Assembly: GCF_004027225.2 (NCBI RefSeq)
Contig: NC_044282.2
Coordinates: forward strand, 71,783,787 to 71,847,786
From: Strigops habroptila
Lineage: Eukaryota; Chordata; Aves; Psittaciformes; Psittacidae
Length of the DNA: 64,000 nucleotides
Direction: 5' to 3'
Part shown: piece after piece, positions 49,238 to 62,994 of the stretch
Layout: each line of letters opens with the position of its first letter
How positions within the stretch are numbered: position 1 is the stretch's first letter
Position numbers and translations under genes: made by a program
Notes under the pieces: model-generated
Databases searched by the model: none
Seen by the model: only the letters and a program-made list of their open reading frames with translations
Told to the model about the DNA's origin: nothing

Positions 49238-49497
49238 ATAGAATCATAGAATCATAGAATAGTTAAGGTTGGAAAGGATCTGAAGATCATCTAGTTCCAA
49301 CACCCTGTCCTGGGCAGGGACACCTCACACTAAACCATGTCACCCAAGATTCCATCCAACCTGGCCTTGAACACTGCCAGGGATGGAGCATTCACAACTT
49401 CCTTGGGCAAACCATTCCAGTGCCTCAGCACCCTGACAGTGAAGAACTTCTTCCTTATATCTAACCTGAACTTCTCCTGTTTCAGTTTGAACCCTTA
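49238..49497 (-). mobile_element. CR1 LINE 3' fragment with three tail repeats
   Basis: Starts with three consecutive ATAGAATC units, then GTTAAGGTTGGAAAGGATCT and the usual body. The tail repeats are the best preserved in the window. Confidence 0.94.
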
Positions 49498-52400
49498 GTC
49501 TCAAAATAGCACTTAGGTGAGAGACCAAACTCCACAGAGCTATAGAGAAAAGGAAGGATGGTAGGAGGCCTTCTGGCACACCATTTTTTACCTTGCTGAT
49601 GGCTATATCCAGTTTTTAAATGAATAGTGAGTTATTAATTGTGTGATAAACTTCAAGCTCCTCTAGAACGGAGAGTTTGAGCAAGCATCCATTGGAGTTA
49701 CCAATGCTGATGGTTGGTTCTATTCATAGTTTCCCATAGAGCAGGGTAAGAAGCCTCTGATTTTTGCCACCTCTGCAGTAGCTTTAACTGTGTGGCATCA
49801 TGTGAAAGCTCTAACCAACAGCAGAGGCTCCAAGGCTGCTCTTTTGCAGACACAGGAAGAAACTCCATCATATGCTTGCATACTGCCTACATTTATCTGC
49901 ATGAGAAATGCCTCCCTAACTTGTGATATCTTACAATTAGAAATAAAAGCAGTAGGGGTTAGAGGAAGTTGGGAGGAGTATTCATTTAAACTTACCCATC
50001 TAGATCTACTCATAAGAAAATGAAATATTTTAGATTCCATACAAGTTGAGTGGACTTTTCCAATCGGGTTGATTCCATGGCTCCATGACTCACCTGGAAA
50101 AACCACCTATCTACCATGAATATATGAGTTTTCACAATCTACTGCAAAACATTGCCAGGAACAGGAAAAAAAAAACCCTACATTATACCTGACAAGCACT
50201 GCCTTTAATTAGAGAGCTCTTCATAGCTTGAGTTGTGATCCATCTCACTGTAGATTCATTGCTTCTTATACTCACAAGAAATGATAAAAAGCAGTTTCCA
50301 GGAGAGCTGAAAAAATAAAACATGTAAGTTTTGATGCTGACAAAGGCTGTTCAACGTCATTTCACGGAATAGAGAGCAAGGCACTTGCACTCTTTTCACA
50401 TCTCTTCCAAGTCTTAGGGGCTCACCCACATAAAGAAAAGCAATGGCAGCAGTAATGCTCACAACATAAAACATTAGGATTAGCACACTAGGGAAATCAT
50501 TTTGGAGTTGGGAATGCTAAAGTGGAGAAGTATAAATTATAGTGTTGTTTCTACAGCACTTAGTAGGAAGGCGTTAGCCAGCACAAGGAGAGGAGCACTT
50601 CTGCAGGGAACAAACCAAGTGGTTTGCCATGATCTTCAGTGGATCATCATCCAAGAACCAACTTCTGCTTCCTTAAATAAGATAGCCCAGAAGGGCTTGT
50701 ATTTGTGACAGTCCCCTGGGTGGGACTGGGCTCCTGTTCGCTTCTGTTGAGAAAAGATGCCAAATTACATTATATTTCTGGACTCTGAATCCAAATTATC
50801 ATTGCTATACGGGGAAAAGTTTACATGTGACAAACTTCTTGTGATGAATTGCATCTACATAGCAGAAGTACCTCATGACCACTGAGCCTGAAGCTGTGCT
50901 TATGTAGCATAAAAACACATCTCAAGAGTTTATAGTCCAAGCAATTAAGGCAGAAAAAGCTACATTCTTATTACAAATAAGCCTTACAGGCACAGTATAA
51001 TATATTTTAATAAAGACTTATCCATTATTCCAAACTGATTTTAGCAGTGGTTTTACCTTCTGATTCAGAAAAATATTGCAGTGTGACTAATTCCTCCCAG
51101 GGAACAAGAAAAGGAATTAAGAACAGCACCTTTTAATAGGAACAATACCTCTTAATCAGAGCTTTAATGTTGTATTAAAAGTCTTGCTATTAGGGAAATG
51201 CCAAAGTCCAGATTCAAAACATACCTGCAGGTCTCCTTATTGCAACATGGTTTTCAATAAACAAATAGGCATTTTTAAGGCTGCTTTAAATATACTTTAA
51301 GAATACATCCTTGAGGCCAGCAGCACCCTGTGTCAAACACTGAGGGGTACACTTCTGTGCTTGTAAATCTGAGTTAATTTTCCCTTCAGCTGTCTGGCTT
51401 CAAACACCTATGTGCAATTTAGTCCTTAAATGTGAAATTCAGGAATATGAATAGTTAAAATGAAGGATACATTATGTACAGTTCTGCAATCAAGGAGGAA
51501 ATCAATGTAGCTAATGTCTATAATATAATGCAAAGGATTTCTACAGTCAGAAGTGGAAAGCTTGGAATTTCCTTGAATAAAAATTCACCATCATGTCAAG
51601 CTTGTATCCTCAACAAGAAGAGAATAAAAAGTGTAGGAAAGTGTCCAGACCAAATGGAATCAACGACCATGCTGGCAAAAAACACCCCAAATATCAGGTA
51701 TTCAGAAGGCACAAAGACATACTGGTGATAAAGTGATGAGTTTATGTCACTTAAAGTGATAAGGAAGTGTGAAAATAAAAGACTTTCCAGCAGTAAAGAT
51801 GGATTAGATCTCACAAAGCACACTGAAAAGAAGATAGAAATATGTTCTTTGCACTTTTAATAGACCAACTCAAGGAAAGTAGAATTGAAACAAAGTGGAG
51901 GGAATAGAACTATGTAGAGATCAAAGATTAACAATGAAAATAAAGATAAATGTTTCAAAATCAAGATAAAACCTTGAAATTCCACCTAACCTGACCATCT
52001 ATATGGATAATGGCAGTGAGCAGGACAAAAGGCAGAGAGGGAACATACACGGATTACCACATCCCAAGTAGACACAAAACCTAAAGATCTTAAATGCTTC
52101 CAAAAGGAAGTGCTAGGCAATCTCCATCCCAGGCTTCCAGAACTGCCATTTGAAGTTACAGATCCGGGAGTAATCAGTGACAATAACTAGGAGGTAATAT
52201 AACATGATGAGAGCTGCAAATTATTGCATCTATATTTAAGCAGCAAAGGAAAACATGGCACAGTCAAGTGTGGGTCTGTACACCTAGCCTTGGTGACATG
52301 CAAAGTTTAAAGATATATACTTTTGTTAAATCAAAGATACAAAGTTTAGTATGAAAAATGAGATATAATGCAGCACATTTGTAAAAACCAGATGTTTGTC

Positions 52401-54574
52401 TTAGATTAGATCTACTTTATTACCTGCATTTAGAAGAATCACTTTTCTTATCAGTCTGGGCTTCAGAAATGTACTTCACGTGAGGACTTAGTTAAAATGG
52501 AGATAAGAATACTATTGTATTGTACACAGCAAGCCAGGGAAGAGGCAAAATAGAAAGCATTAGGCTAAGGGAAGGTTGAAAGTGATTTCATTTCATAACC
52601 TTTCAAATAAATAGTGGCGAGAGGGAGGAAAGAAAAGAGTGCTAATGGCACAGGTCTGGGAAAAGCCCGGAGCTAGAAGACAGCAGCTTTTAGATGTGAT
52701 ATGGAGTTGCCCAATATCACACAACCACTTAAGAATTAAGGAATAAAACAACAGAAGAAAACTTAACACAATTCCCCGTCCTTTCTAAGTGAGATTAATT
52801 GACAGGTTTTTAACAGCATGTAGATGCCTAACTTCCACACCCTCAAAACACAAAGTCTAACCATTTACAAAGCAGCTATGGAGCCAACACTCCCATTACC
52901 CCTATGAAAGCAGACATTTAAAAGGCTGCAAATATGCCTTACAGGCCATTGGTTATTAGGAGGTAGAAGTACTCCCTGTATTTTTCATGCATTGAATGTG
53001 AACACATGGGAGCCTGAAGGCCAGTGTTTCTAGACACTACAATGCAATAAGTTCAGTAAAAATCCTGCCCCTAGAACTGAAAGCAGAATCAGTGCTTCTG
53101 AAGTCCTACCCAGATTCAATTTGATGGTGTTAAAGCACATAATTAAAGAGTTCTGTCCAACAGCTGAGATTCCTGATTTAAACAGCATCACAGACAAAAT
53201 AAGATTTCAGTATTAATAGCAATTACTGCTTTCCTGGAACGACGGAGTGTTAAAACACACACACACAAACCAAACTGGCATTTTGAAGTGCCACAAGGAG
53301 AGATTTTACATCATTACTACAGCCCATCTGCTAAACACAGAGCAACAGATGACGAGCCCAGATCACTTCTGACTTCAGGAAACTTATCCCAACCTTCCTG
53401 TATGTTACACATTAATAAGGTGACACACGCTACAGACTAGTAGAGGTGAAACAAGGTTAAACCCATGAAGATTGATGTAGCATTCTCATTTAGAACTCTT
53501 TATTCTTTCCACTACAAATATATTTGTAGAGGCTAGAAGTCCAGACTGAGGCAGGTCCTCACATAAGTCAATACGCTGCAAAAGTAGGGTGTTTCTGCAG
53601 AGATAAGAAAGAACATATGGTCCTTCTTGCCAGCTAAGGGTCCCTTTTAAAACAATTTCCCTCAATCTGATTTGCTTTACAATTACACTAAATCCTGCCA
53701 TGATTGCTCTCGCAGAATTTGGCTTCCCTCAAAGATGTATTTTTCCTTCCCCTGGTTACAGCCTTTGTTATTGATTTTTAGATAATCCTTGCAGTTACTA
53801 GAGAAAGGTTTTGGCAAGCTTCCCTCGAGGCCTGCAGATGCCTCTTACCCTTATCAATAGAGCATCCTTTCACCCCCTTAGCTACCGTCCCCAGTTACTG
53901 ACTGTTTGACTATGCATATATTCTGTTCAGGGACCAGTGGGGAGAACATTTAATATCCTCTCTAACAAAAAGAAAGGCAACAGCTGCTGGGCCTCAGCAG
54001 AGGGGCTGCTCAGGGAACCTGTCCCAGAGAGAAGTCTGCCTGGACCCACTGCAGGGAACTAAGCAAGTCCCCTCCCCATGGCAAAACATGCCAGGAGGAA
54101 TCTGGTCCATTTTGTCCTCTCCTTACTAGAAGGAGATTATACCTCGTACAATGAAAACCCCTTTGAAAACCCCTTTTAACCACTGCAGAACTGCAATCAG
54201 AGAAGCGCTTTCATTAACATCACTGACACAGAGAGGTCATATCGGAGAAGGGGGGTGCTTTTGCTAGAGAAATAAGACTAAATATTCTGTTGACTAATAG
54301 AAATCACAGCCCTAATGACAGGGCTGCTGCTGTCAGCTGCGTTCTGAGAACTGACTGATTGGCTGGATTGAGAGGAAAAGATTAAAGGAACTTTTTTTAG
54401 CTATTGATGTGAAATTCAGAGCTAATACCTGGCAAGGGCTTGTCTTGTGTGGGGCTTGGAGATGGCTGTTGCTCCAGCAACAGGGGGATCCAGGGGGTAC
54501 TTACTACAGGGGGTTGCTATGTGACTGTCACTGCCAACTTTGTTAGGTGAACAGCTACTACAGTTAAATAACTT

Positions 54575-54670
54575 GTTTTAGTGTTTGGTGGTGGATTTTT
54601 GCTTTTGCTTGGGGTTTTCTTTGTGGGTTGTTTTGGGTTTTTTCCCCTTTTTTTGTTTGTTTGCTTGAGA
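54575..54670. repeat. T/G-rich low-complexity tract
   Basis: Alternating T runs and G runs (TTGGGG, TGTGGG, TTTGGG) with long T stretches. Similar to the tract at 42661-42738. Confidence 0.6.
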
Positions 54671-54843
54671 AAAACATCAATTATGGGTTTTATTTTATTT
54701 TTAAGACGAAGAAGGAAGAATTGGATTGTAGTCCCCACATTTTCCTCCAAGTGAATGCTGAATCTCAGAAACCACAAAGCAAATACAAGGATGCCAAGGC
54801 CTGTTAAACAGAATTCAAACATTTTCCCTTTTTTGGGAGGGGG

Positions 54844-54890
54844 GACTGGCAGTCATTGCCAGTCCAGTGTTAGGATTGGCAGTCCTAACA
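54844..54890. repeat. Two adjacent perfect hairpins
   Basis: GACTGGCA / TGCCAGTC around 5 bases (54844-54864), then TGTTAGGA / TCCTAACA around 7 bases (54868-54890). Another TGTTAGGA follows at about 54898. Confidence 0.8.
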
Positions 54891-55627
54891 TTGGGCATGT
54901 TAGGAAAACGGGGCATTTACACTTCAGAGTGAAGACAGGGAGGGAGACTGAGCGGGGACAGAGCTCCTTTGAAGACAGAGTGGTTCCTTATCTCTCAAGC
55001 TGGGTAACGGGCTCCTTTAAAAGGAGCTGTGCTCTCCTTAGCCTCCAATTGCTGCAGCTGCCACTCAGGGAAAGGGACAGCAATGCTCAGGGTTAAAAGC
55101 TTCTCCCCTCCCTCCCTCCATCCCAAGCAATCAGGAGATGAGATGACACAAACTCAGACGATGGCCCCAAGCCAGCCCCTTAAAAGGAAGCCAGAAGTGT
55201 TTAAGGAAGATCGCTGGAGCTGGGATCTGGCAGGGGCCCATCTCTCCCCGACAGCAGTCGCTGCAGTCCCAGGGCTGCAGGAGCTGCTCTGCACCGCAGG
55301 GAAAAGGGAACGTCGGGCTGTTCTCGTACTGGGCGGATCTAATACTTTCTACCAGTCATTTTGCTGGCTCTGTTCTTGTCCCAGCTTGCTCAGGTTCAGC
55401 AAGGCCAGGACAGAGCTAGTTGGAGTTGAGCAAATAAATACCCTTGCAATTCAGAGCTCCTTTGTTCTGAGATGAGGAAAACTGCTAGTTTTCCACTAGC
55501 AGGAGCACAGCCAAGCGTGGGCTGCTATCTGTCTGATCCTGACTGATTAGACTTGAGTGTAATGGAAAGTGGAAGCCTTTTGTTTTGGGGCTGATTGATT
55601 TATGACCACTAAATAGGTGCTAGTCAC

Positions 55628-55728
55628 ATAGAATGGTTTGGGTTGGAAAGGACCTTAAGATCATCCAGTTCCAACCCCCTGCCGTGGGCAGGGATGCCTC
55701 ACCCTAGACCATGTTACCCAAGGCTCTG
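55628..55728 (-). mobile_element. CR1 LINE 3' remnant
   Basis: Reverse-oriented tail from TAGAATGGTTTGGGTTGG to CCATGTTACCCAAGGCTCTG. Confidence 0.92.
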
Positions 55729-57332
55729 GGTTTTGCTCCTTTCCTGCACAGATGCTCACTGTATGACAAACTCACATTACTCAATTGTTACTACAACTGC
55801 ATATAGTTAGCTGCCAATAAATACGTGCAAGTGGCCAAGGGCTGAGCAGAAGAACCTGACCTAGCTGGTCGCTGGGAAGCTGGCACCAGGGGTTGAGCCA
55901 GCTGACAAGATCAGTGGAATTCCTACTGCTGCTTCTCTGTGGATTTACATGAAAAAGGGAATAAAAAAAGTAAACCACAAAACCCAACCCAAACCAAAGC
56001 CAGAACCAAAAGAAATCAAACAGGCATTTTCCCCCATACTAAAAGTCTCTGTTAAACTATATTTTAAAAATTAAGCATTTCAAGTAATGGAAACAACAAA
56101 ATAATCACTGGTGCGTGGAGATGTGTTTGACTAAATCAAGTGGACTTTTCTACCCAAGATACAAACCTCTGGCACTGTGGGGATTACAAACAGAAAGGCT
56201 GACTGATTTAACTCTTGCAGCACAAGCGGTTTTCCCAGAACATGATACCAACAGGGCTGAAACCTGATCACAGCGTGACTTTCATACACTAGAATGTGAA
56301 TCCTGTTACTACCACATACACTCTAACTTTAAACCCCAGTAATTAAAGGGACAATTCGTTTCTATAGCATATCTGTTAAAAAAGTCTCCTAGGAGAAGAG
56401 GCTCTTGGTTTATTTATAGGCAAAACAGCTGTTTTCAGCATTCCATGATTTAGGCTGAGGTCTGCTCTGAGTCCTGCGTGTACCGAGACAGCCTGGTACA
56501 GAGTTACCTTGTGTGGAAGCAAAGTGTGGAGCTCCTTTCCAAAGCACCTTTTTCACTGCATGCTGACACCTCCTATGGAACACAGCTCTGCTGGGGATTG
56601 GCTTTAACCACAGAAGAGTGATGGGGTTTGGTGCTGGTGGCAGACTAACCCAGGTCTGGAACTTTGTTTTGCCAAACTAACTAACCCAATGAAGAGAGAG
56701 CTCTCACAGCTGCTCTCCTCTCAATACCCCGCCTGAAATGCTCCATGAATATATAACAACCAAATAACAGCCTCCAGTCAAATCAGCCCATTCATGGAGA
56801 TAAGATGAAGATATGTTCCTGAAATTATTCTGCTCCTATCACCCACGTACCCAAATGCAGTACTTTTCTACTACTGCCCACTTTCACCTACGCTACTACA
56901 TTGTTAGGTGCAGCACATCCTGCTGTCCATTTGCCACTTTATAACTGAAGTATAAGGTATGACATACCTTTGTTAGTTAAGATTGAGTTCATAAATGTGT
57001 ATTAGTATAAATAGGCCAAAAAACCCCATATTGTTGCATATATAAGTCCCTCCTTTGTAAAGATCCACAAGTGATAAGTACTTTTTCATGTTATCTATAT
57101 TTGTTCTCAAGTAATAATATTCATTGTGACTAGAAGTTTCCAGCTCTGTCTAAACATTGTTTCCTATATGGATTCACTCTCTTAAATCATAGCATTGAAG
57201 TAGTCTACACGTCTGCCCTCTCATATTTTTGAGTTAATATCCTTTTAGATGAGTTTTGCATCATTTATTTAGATTCATTATTGCTTTTTTCTCTTAGAAG
57301 CCACTTCATTTAATATAGCTACACCTTAATTT

Positions 57333-57412
57333 GTATATATAATATATAAATATATTTTTATATAATATATACATATATATAATATATATAATATATAAAT
57401 CCATATATAAAA
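57333..57412. repeat. AT-rich microsatellite
   Basis: About 80 bases made almost only of TA/TATAA units (ATATAATATATAAATATATT and similar). It is a replication-slippage type repeat. Confidence 0.9.
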
Positions 57413-57720
57413 GTGGGGAGGCATGTCCTGTTCTGACATCATTAGCAACATTATCAGCAGCAGCCAATATCTGCAATCTTGCCATCACTCTCATACTGGA
57501 GGAGAAATCAATGACGTTCTTACATTGCTTTGCTTTATATGCACACAGACAACAGAGGGTCAAATAAACATAAGCAAGCAATTCCTTCTCCCAGGAATTC
57601 CAGTCTAGTATCCTCGCCTGGCTCCCAAAGGCCTAATGTCAATCAAGAAGAGAGTCAAAGACTGAGATAGAACAAGACTTCCTCCTGCGAACAGAGTTTC
57701 AGATTGAACCTCTACGTTAT

Positions 57721-57752
57721 GAATCATAGAAGGGTTTGGGTTGGAAGGGACC
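57721..57752 (-). mobile_element. CR1 LINE tail remnant
   Basis: GAATCATAGAAGGGTTTGGG followed by TTGGAAGGGACC; only the end of the element is left. Confidence 0.8.
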
Positions 57753-60309
57753 AAATAATCTCAACTGAACTGTCAGCACAAAACATCTTCCCAAAATACA
57801 ACTTTTACATACATACTATGTAAAGGAATGAAGACTGGTTTCTAGCTGTCGTGATTTGGGCTCTCCAAATACACTTGGAAACATCAATCCAGTTACATCT
57901 GCTCTGAGTTTACAGGGGCATGTAAAACACATGCAAAGAACCACAAAATGATACATGCACACACTCAGGTATTAACATGGATTTAAATGATCAGTTTAAT
58001 TAAACCAGGCAAGTTTAAGCACAGACAAGCCCTGCAGTGTGTTTCTACTGAATACATCTTAAAAAAAGATCAGGGGGGAAAAAAGTCCCACTAAATTTTA
58101 ACTCTTTCCCCCCCCTTCATTACCCAAACACACTAATCCTGCTGCTCAGATGGAGTGTTTTGTGCTGAGCCATTCAAATATTGCACAGTAGCTGTTGGAT
58201 GGGTTTGCTGTAGGCGTTTTCCTATGACATGTAGTATCTTCCTACATGTAGCCTTCAGTACTACCTATGGCCTCCTTGCTTTGAGAGCCAGCAGGTGCTT
58301 TAACTACCATCTGGGCTAAGCCTGGACTGAATTGAACCGTAGACTGAAGCAGTCCCCAGCTGGCTCCAGAACTGATAGAACAGGCATACAACTGGCAGCC
58401 AACTTTTCACAGCCCTCCCCTTATGTTCTGAGCAAGCATCAGCCATGCAAAGTGTAGAACGTGGCCCCAGGGTTTGTAAATCTCAGCCTCATCATGCAGA
58501 GTATATCCAAACAGGAGCTCTGTGTGTCGTTGCCTTCTCTTTGCTTTCTCTTGCTTTCTCAAAAGCTGTAACCAGCTACTTGGCTCTATTTTCATGCAAG
58601 GTTGCCAGTTTCTATAAAGGGACTCCAAACCTGGCAATCAGCATGCAGAATTCTGGTTGCAATATCCCTGTTTTGCTGTCTGGTTTTGTAGACACTCCTT
58701 TCAACTGCTTGCAAGCCAAGGGTATTTTCCTTCAGTTAGCTATTCCATCTTCAACTGCATATAAGATAAATGCCTTTAGAAAAATTCCAACTTCCTCAGG
58801 TGATTTGTACAACATGAAAGAGACTTAAAAAGAGAGTTTTTCTCTCTGTCATTGCCAGATTTGCAAGTCAGTATTCTGCACACAAAAAACATGCTAATTT
58901 ATTCAGTTCTCTTATCTTCCTCCTTTCACTCAGCTGAGGCAAGGCATGCCAGCTTCACGGTGCTTCCCTAATGCTGCACTGCTGCTCACTTACTCTTCCA
59001 AAGGGAACATTCTCTACATCTATTTAGCAAGATGGCTTTTAAAAATAGGAACACAAAATCTAGTGCTAAGATGGGGATAATTATGGGAGATAGAGCAGGT
59101 GCAAGTGTTCTCTTACACAGCATTTTCTGAGGAGAGATGACAAAGAAAAACTTTACTTGCAGAGGGCCCGGAGGGAGTTTTCAGTGCACTTCTGTTGTAC
59201 AGCTTGGCAGAACTATAGTAAACAGCCTCCTGTAAACAAGCATGGCCAAGCTAAATGGAAGTGTAATTTCTGGTGGTGCTCAGCCCACTTGATAAGCCAG
59301 CCAGCGTTTTTCACTCCAAAATCCACCAGGCTCCTGTCAGATAACAACGTAGACTTGCATCACAGAGCACATAACCTAGACTCGGAGCATTTAGGTCCCT
59401 AATTTCTCCCAGGTCTAGAAGTCAGGACCTTAATCCCTTTGCTGAGGCAAGTGCTAGGCTGTTGCTATAAGTTCTTCAAAAGCTACTGCTTCAGTCACTA
59501 CCTGAAGGGAGCATCCAGCCAGGAGCAATGCCACAAGCTTTTCTTTGCTATGACATAGCATAGGAGGGACTCAGAGTTCCCATGATGGATCTACCATTCA
59601 AAGGGAACCTCTCACCATTTTGCACTGGCATCTGAAGGCTGTAAATTCATCCCAGTGGTTTTTGGATACGGCAACCAAAATCCCTTTTACCCTCTGGGTA
59701 CTAGAAAATGTTTTTGATTCCATTTCAAAAGGCCAAATTATACCAGACAAGCCTGAGCTTTCTGAAGAGGCCCAGGAATGTGTCTGTGCCTCCTTAGTTG
59801 CACATTGTCCTCAAACTTCCCACTTTCATCCATTTCTTGCTGTCAGAGAATTCCCAGTTGAAGACAAGGAATTTAAAGACAGCAGAACTTTGATTAGTGG
59901 AAATCAATTCAGAGAAAACACACCTCAATTTAATCTGTGATGTACTGAAACCTGGAGCTGGGACCAGACACACAACCTTACATGCATACATAGCCCTGTA
60001 CTTTGATCGCATGATGATTCCAGAAATCAGCTCATAGTGTTTATACTCTAAAATATCATGCATGAGAAACGTGTTACTGTTTAATTTGCATTTTTCCCTC
60101 TTCCCTGGTGCTGAATATATAAGAGATATTTGGAGATCAGCTTTTATTTAATGTCCCAGCACAAGAATTTTGCTGTATTCTGAATTCAACACATTCATGT
60201 GGTGGTTGGTTGATCCTGTTGAATCCCACCAAAGTCAGTCTAAGGATCTAGCTACTTTGTGGTTAGTTTTACACACCCACTGGCTTTTTCTGTTCAACAG
60301 CAGAAGCGC

Positions 60310-60622
60310 TGGGGAACAAGATGCTCCGAGGGCTGGAGCACCTCTCCTATGAAGATAGGCTGAGAGAGCTGGGCTTGTTCAGCCTGGAGAAGAGAAGGCT
60401 CCAGGGAGACCTTGTAACATCTTCCAATACCTAAAGGGGTCCAACAAGAAATCTGGAGAGGGACTTTTTATAAGGGCCTGTAGGGACAGGACAAAGGGAA
60501 TGGTTTTAAACTGAAAGAGGGAAGATTGAGATTAGACATTAGGAAGTTCTTTCTTATGAGGGTAGTGAGGTGCTGGCACAGGGTGCCCAGAGCAGCTGTG
60601 GCTGCCCCATCCCTGGCAAATC
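60310..60622 (+). mobile_element. CR1 LINE fragment lacking its 3' tail
   Basis: Sense copy starting further 5' than the others (GGGCTGGAGCACCTCTCCTA, CTGGAGAAGAGAAGGCTCCA) and ending abruptly at CTGCCCCATCCCTGGCA. The tail was lost after insertion. Confidence 0.92.
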
Positions 60623-61500
60623 TAAATTAAGCTCAGCTCCATTTATTTCACTATCAGGTATGACAACACTGCAAGCTAACAATGCAGATGCAAGTTTTGG
60701 AACTAAGACAGTGCCTATTTGTGAACAATTAATAAATACAACCTAATTATTTGGAATGCAATCTGTCTTCCTCGACTTTTTTCCCTGCTCAAACTGTATC
60801 AAATACTAGAAAGTTCCCAGTATCATCATTCAAGCTAATCAAAATGCATCAAAATGCTCTCAAGCTATGTATTACTTGAAATGACACAATGATTTAGGCA
60901 CATCAGTGGTTTTCTAATTCCTTGTGCTTATAATATTCTGTTGAGCTCCCTAGAATTCAGGGGGGTTTAGAGATGCTGTATTTACTAACACTGACACAAA
61001 GGCAAAAAGCCAAAGCTGCTGCCTCTAGACTGCAGAAGGTCGAACAAGAATGAATGCAGCCAAGAGTTAGCCCAGAAATTTGGAACTAGGTGATTGCAAT
61101 CAAACCTTAGCCCCATTATAGTCATTATAAGAAAACTCCCATCAAATGTCTTCAACGGGTGCAGGGGGCTCATCTTTCCTTCAAACCCTGCCTGCTTCAG
61201 GCACTAAACACTCAAATTCCAGAGCTGCAAAATACAGGATCTCAAATCCAGCAAAGCAAATTGCTAAATACTTTTTGCAGGACTGCTCTGCTTAATGTTG
61301 GCAGCCAGCATGCCCGGAGTATCAGCCACTTCTCACTCTCTTTCATTTCCTTATTTGACTCTGCTGACCCCAATTGTGATATGGTGAATCACATCTTGGC
61401 CCCAGGCACTCCAGTTCCACCCAGTCCTCGCTCTCACAGACATCCTCATTGAGGCTGGTGGATTTATGTAGAGGCATGAGAGCTCAAAGAGGTTTTGCAC

Positions 61501-61620
61501 CTTTCTAATAGGAAGGGATTCACTGTAACCTGCAGGTAATCTCTGATCAGCAAGACAATTTTGAAGTTCCTGGCCTGCTTCACAGATGCTGTGAACTTGA
61601 TTTATCATTCTGTTGGCAAC
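61501..61620 (-). CDS. Candidate internal exon of an unrecognised minus-strand gene
   Basis: Strong minus-strand acceptor (TTCTACAAACTTTTCAG) opens 40 codons, phase 0 to phase 0, ending at AGAAAG|GTGCAA (61501). A shorter form could end at GCAG|GTTACA (61530). The peptide starts VANRMINQVHSICEAGQELQ and is helical in its first half. Phase 0 at its 3' end matches the candidate exon at 47304-47483. The donor is weak. No known family recognised. Confidence 0.35.
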
Positions 61621-62994
61621 CTGAAAAGTTTGTAGAATGAGTTCTACTCAGCTATGAAGACAGCCAATGGACAGAACTGACCCCAAGAATGTATCAGAGC
61701 CCAGTTTCAAGAGAACTCACAATTATAACTACATCAACAACAAATACAGAACATGAGTTTAACATGCATGACATTGAAATAACCTATTAAGCAGTAGTAG
61801 ACAGGCAGAAATCAGTGGCTGAAGTGGTATTTTCTCCTTCTAACACATCTAGTGGAAGCTTGAAATTATTTTGCTAGCTGGGCAGTGTTTAAAAATAGCA
61901 GTAAAAGAAAAATATCTTGATTCCTCAGCACCAAGGGCTTCAGGTTGTTTACAAATAATTGATAAAGCCCAACAACCCAGCACGATACCTTTTGATTGTT
62001 TCCAAGCAGTTAGTGCCAACACTTTCAGAAGCTGCTTCTCGGTGCTTATTTTGTCATACAGCTTTTGCAATCTGTTGTTGTCACTTGTTTAGACACTGAA
62101 ACAGAAGCGCCACGTATGCAAAAAAGATAAGCCATGTAGATTGATGTGTTCAAAGTGAGGGGATGCCTCTGAGAGTTTGGATGTGGAGGACCAGCACATG
62201 CTCACAGAGCTATTTAGTATCCTTATTGTTGGACTAGTATTCTGCTCCTCTATTCTATAGTGCCTACTGCACCATAAACACTCAAAATAACAACTGACAG
62301 TATAAAGTATTTCCCCAAACAGGTGTTATTTCAAGTGTTCAGAATTCCTTTAAGGACCATCCAAATGCCTCTCTCTGCTTTAAAACAAAACCTAGTGTTT
62401 TTCAAAAGTGCTTCAGTTGACAAGAGGAGAATGATGTCCCTCCAAAGGGGATTCAGCTTTTCAGCAGATGGTGTTTAGTTAATACACAGCAGGAAGGACA
62501 ACATATGTAAGGATCTTTACTTTGTTGCTTTTCTTCTTACAAAACATTGGTCCCATCTAAAAGGGAACAGTCAGATTTGCACAAAAGGCTTTAATACCTC
62601 ACATTAAACTAGGATAAATTACACTGCCTGCCAAGCAGCCACAGACAAAGGGAGTTTGCGCAATGGCTATCACCAAACAAACCCAAAAGGGCGTGCTGGC
62701 AAACTGCGGCTCTTGTTCAGGAAGGAGAGCAGTGGGGATGGCAGCTTCTCCAAACTCACTCTCGTCAGAAGCCTGGCACAAAACACATCGAGGCCATGGG
62801 AAATGAGCCTGAGGTTTTTTAGGGCTTTGGACCAACCCGGTGAGACTGAATCATGAAGGAGTTGCTGGACCACGGCTTCAGTTAAACACCAGCGCCAGGT
62901 AAATGCTCCATGGTGGTGGTGTGACTCTTCACCTGCAAAAAGCTTTGCCAGAGACAATAAAGAGAAGACTGATCTGCTTCCACAGCCACATGAT

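Larger units (their letters stand above)
47500..61490. other. CR1-bearing region without supported plus-strand genes
   Basis: If the minus-strand exons at 47.3 and 61.5 kb belong to one gene, this is its large intron. It holds CR1 fragments, an AT microsatellite (57333-57412), two hairpins (54844-54890) and a more G+C-rich patch (about 54900-55450). No further exon met both splice and frame criteria. Confidence 0.4.

Noticed and set aside
50111-50158. 48-base minus-strand block with a strong acceptor (TTTTGCAG) and donor (CCAG|GTGAGT)
   Set aside because: All three frames contain stops, so it cannot be a coding exon; at most a non-coding or decoy exon.
50278-50308. 31-base minus-strand mini-exon-like block between a TTTTTTCAG acceptor and a GTGAGT donor
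   Set aside because: Too short and without conserved-looking peptide; phase does not link the neighbouring exon candidates.
61900-62070. Minus-strand helical peptide (LQKLYDKISTEKQLL) with a GTATCG donor-like end
   Set aside because: The good acceptor upstream has stops in all frames, and the 3' phase does not match the exon at 61620; kept only as a weak hint.
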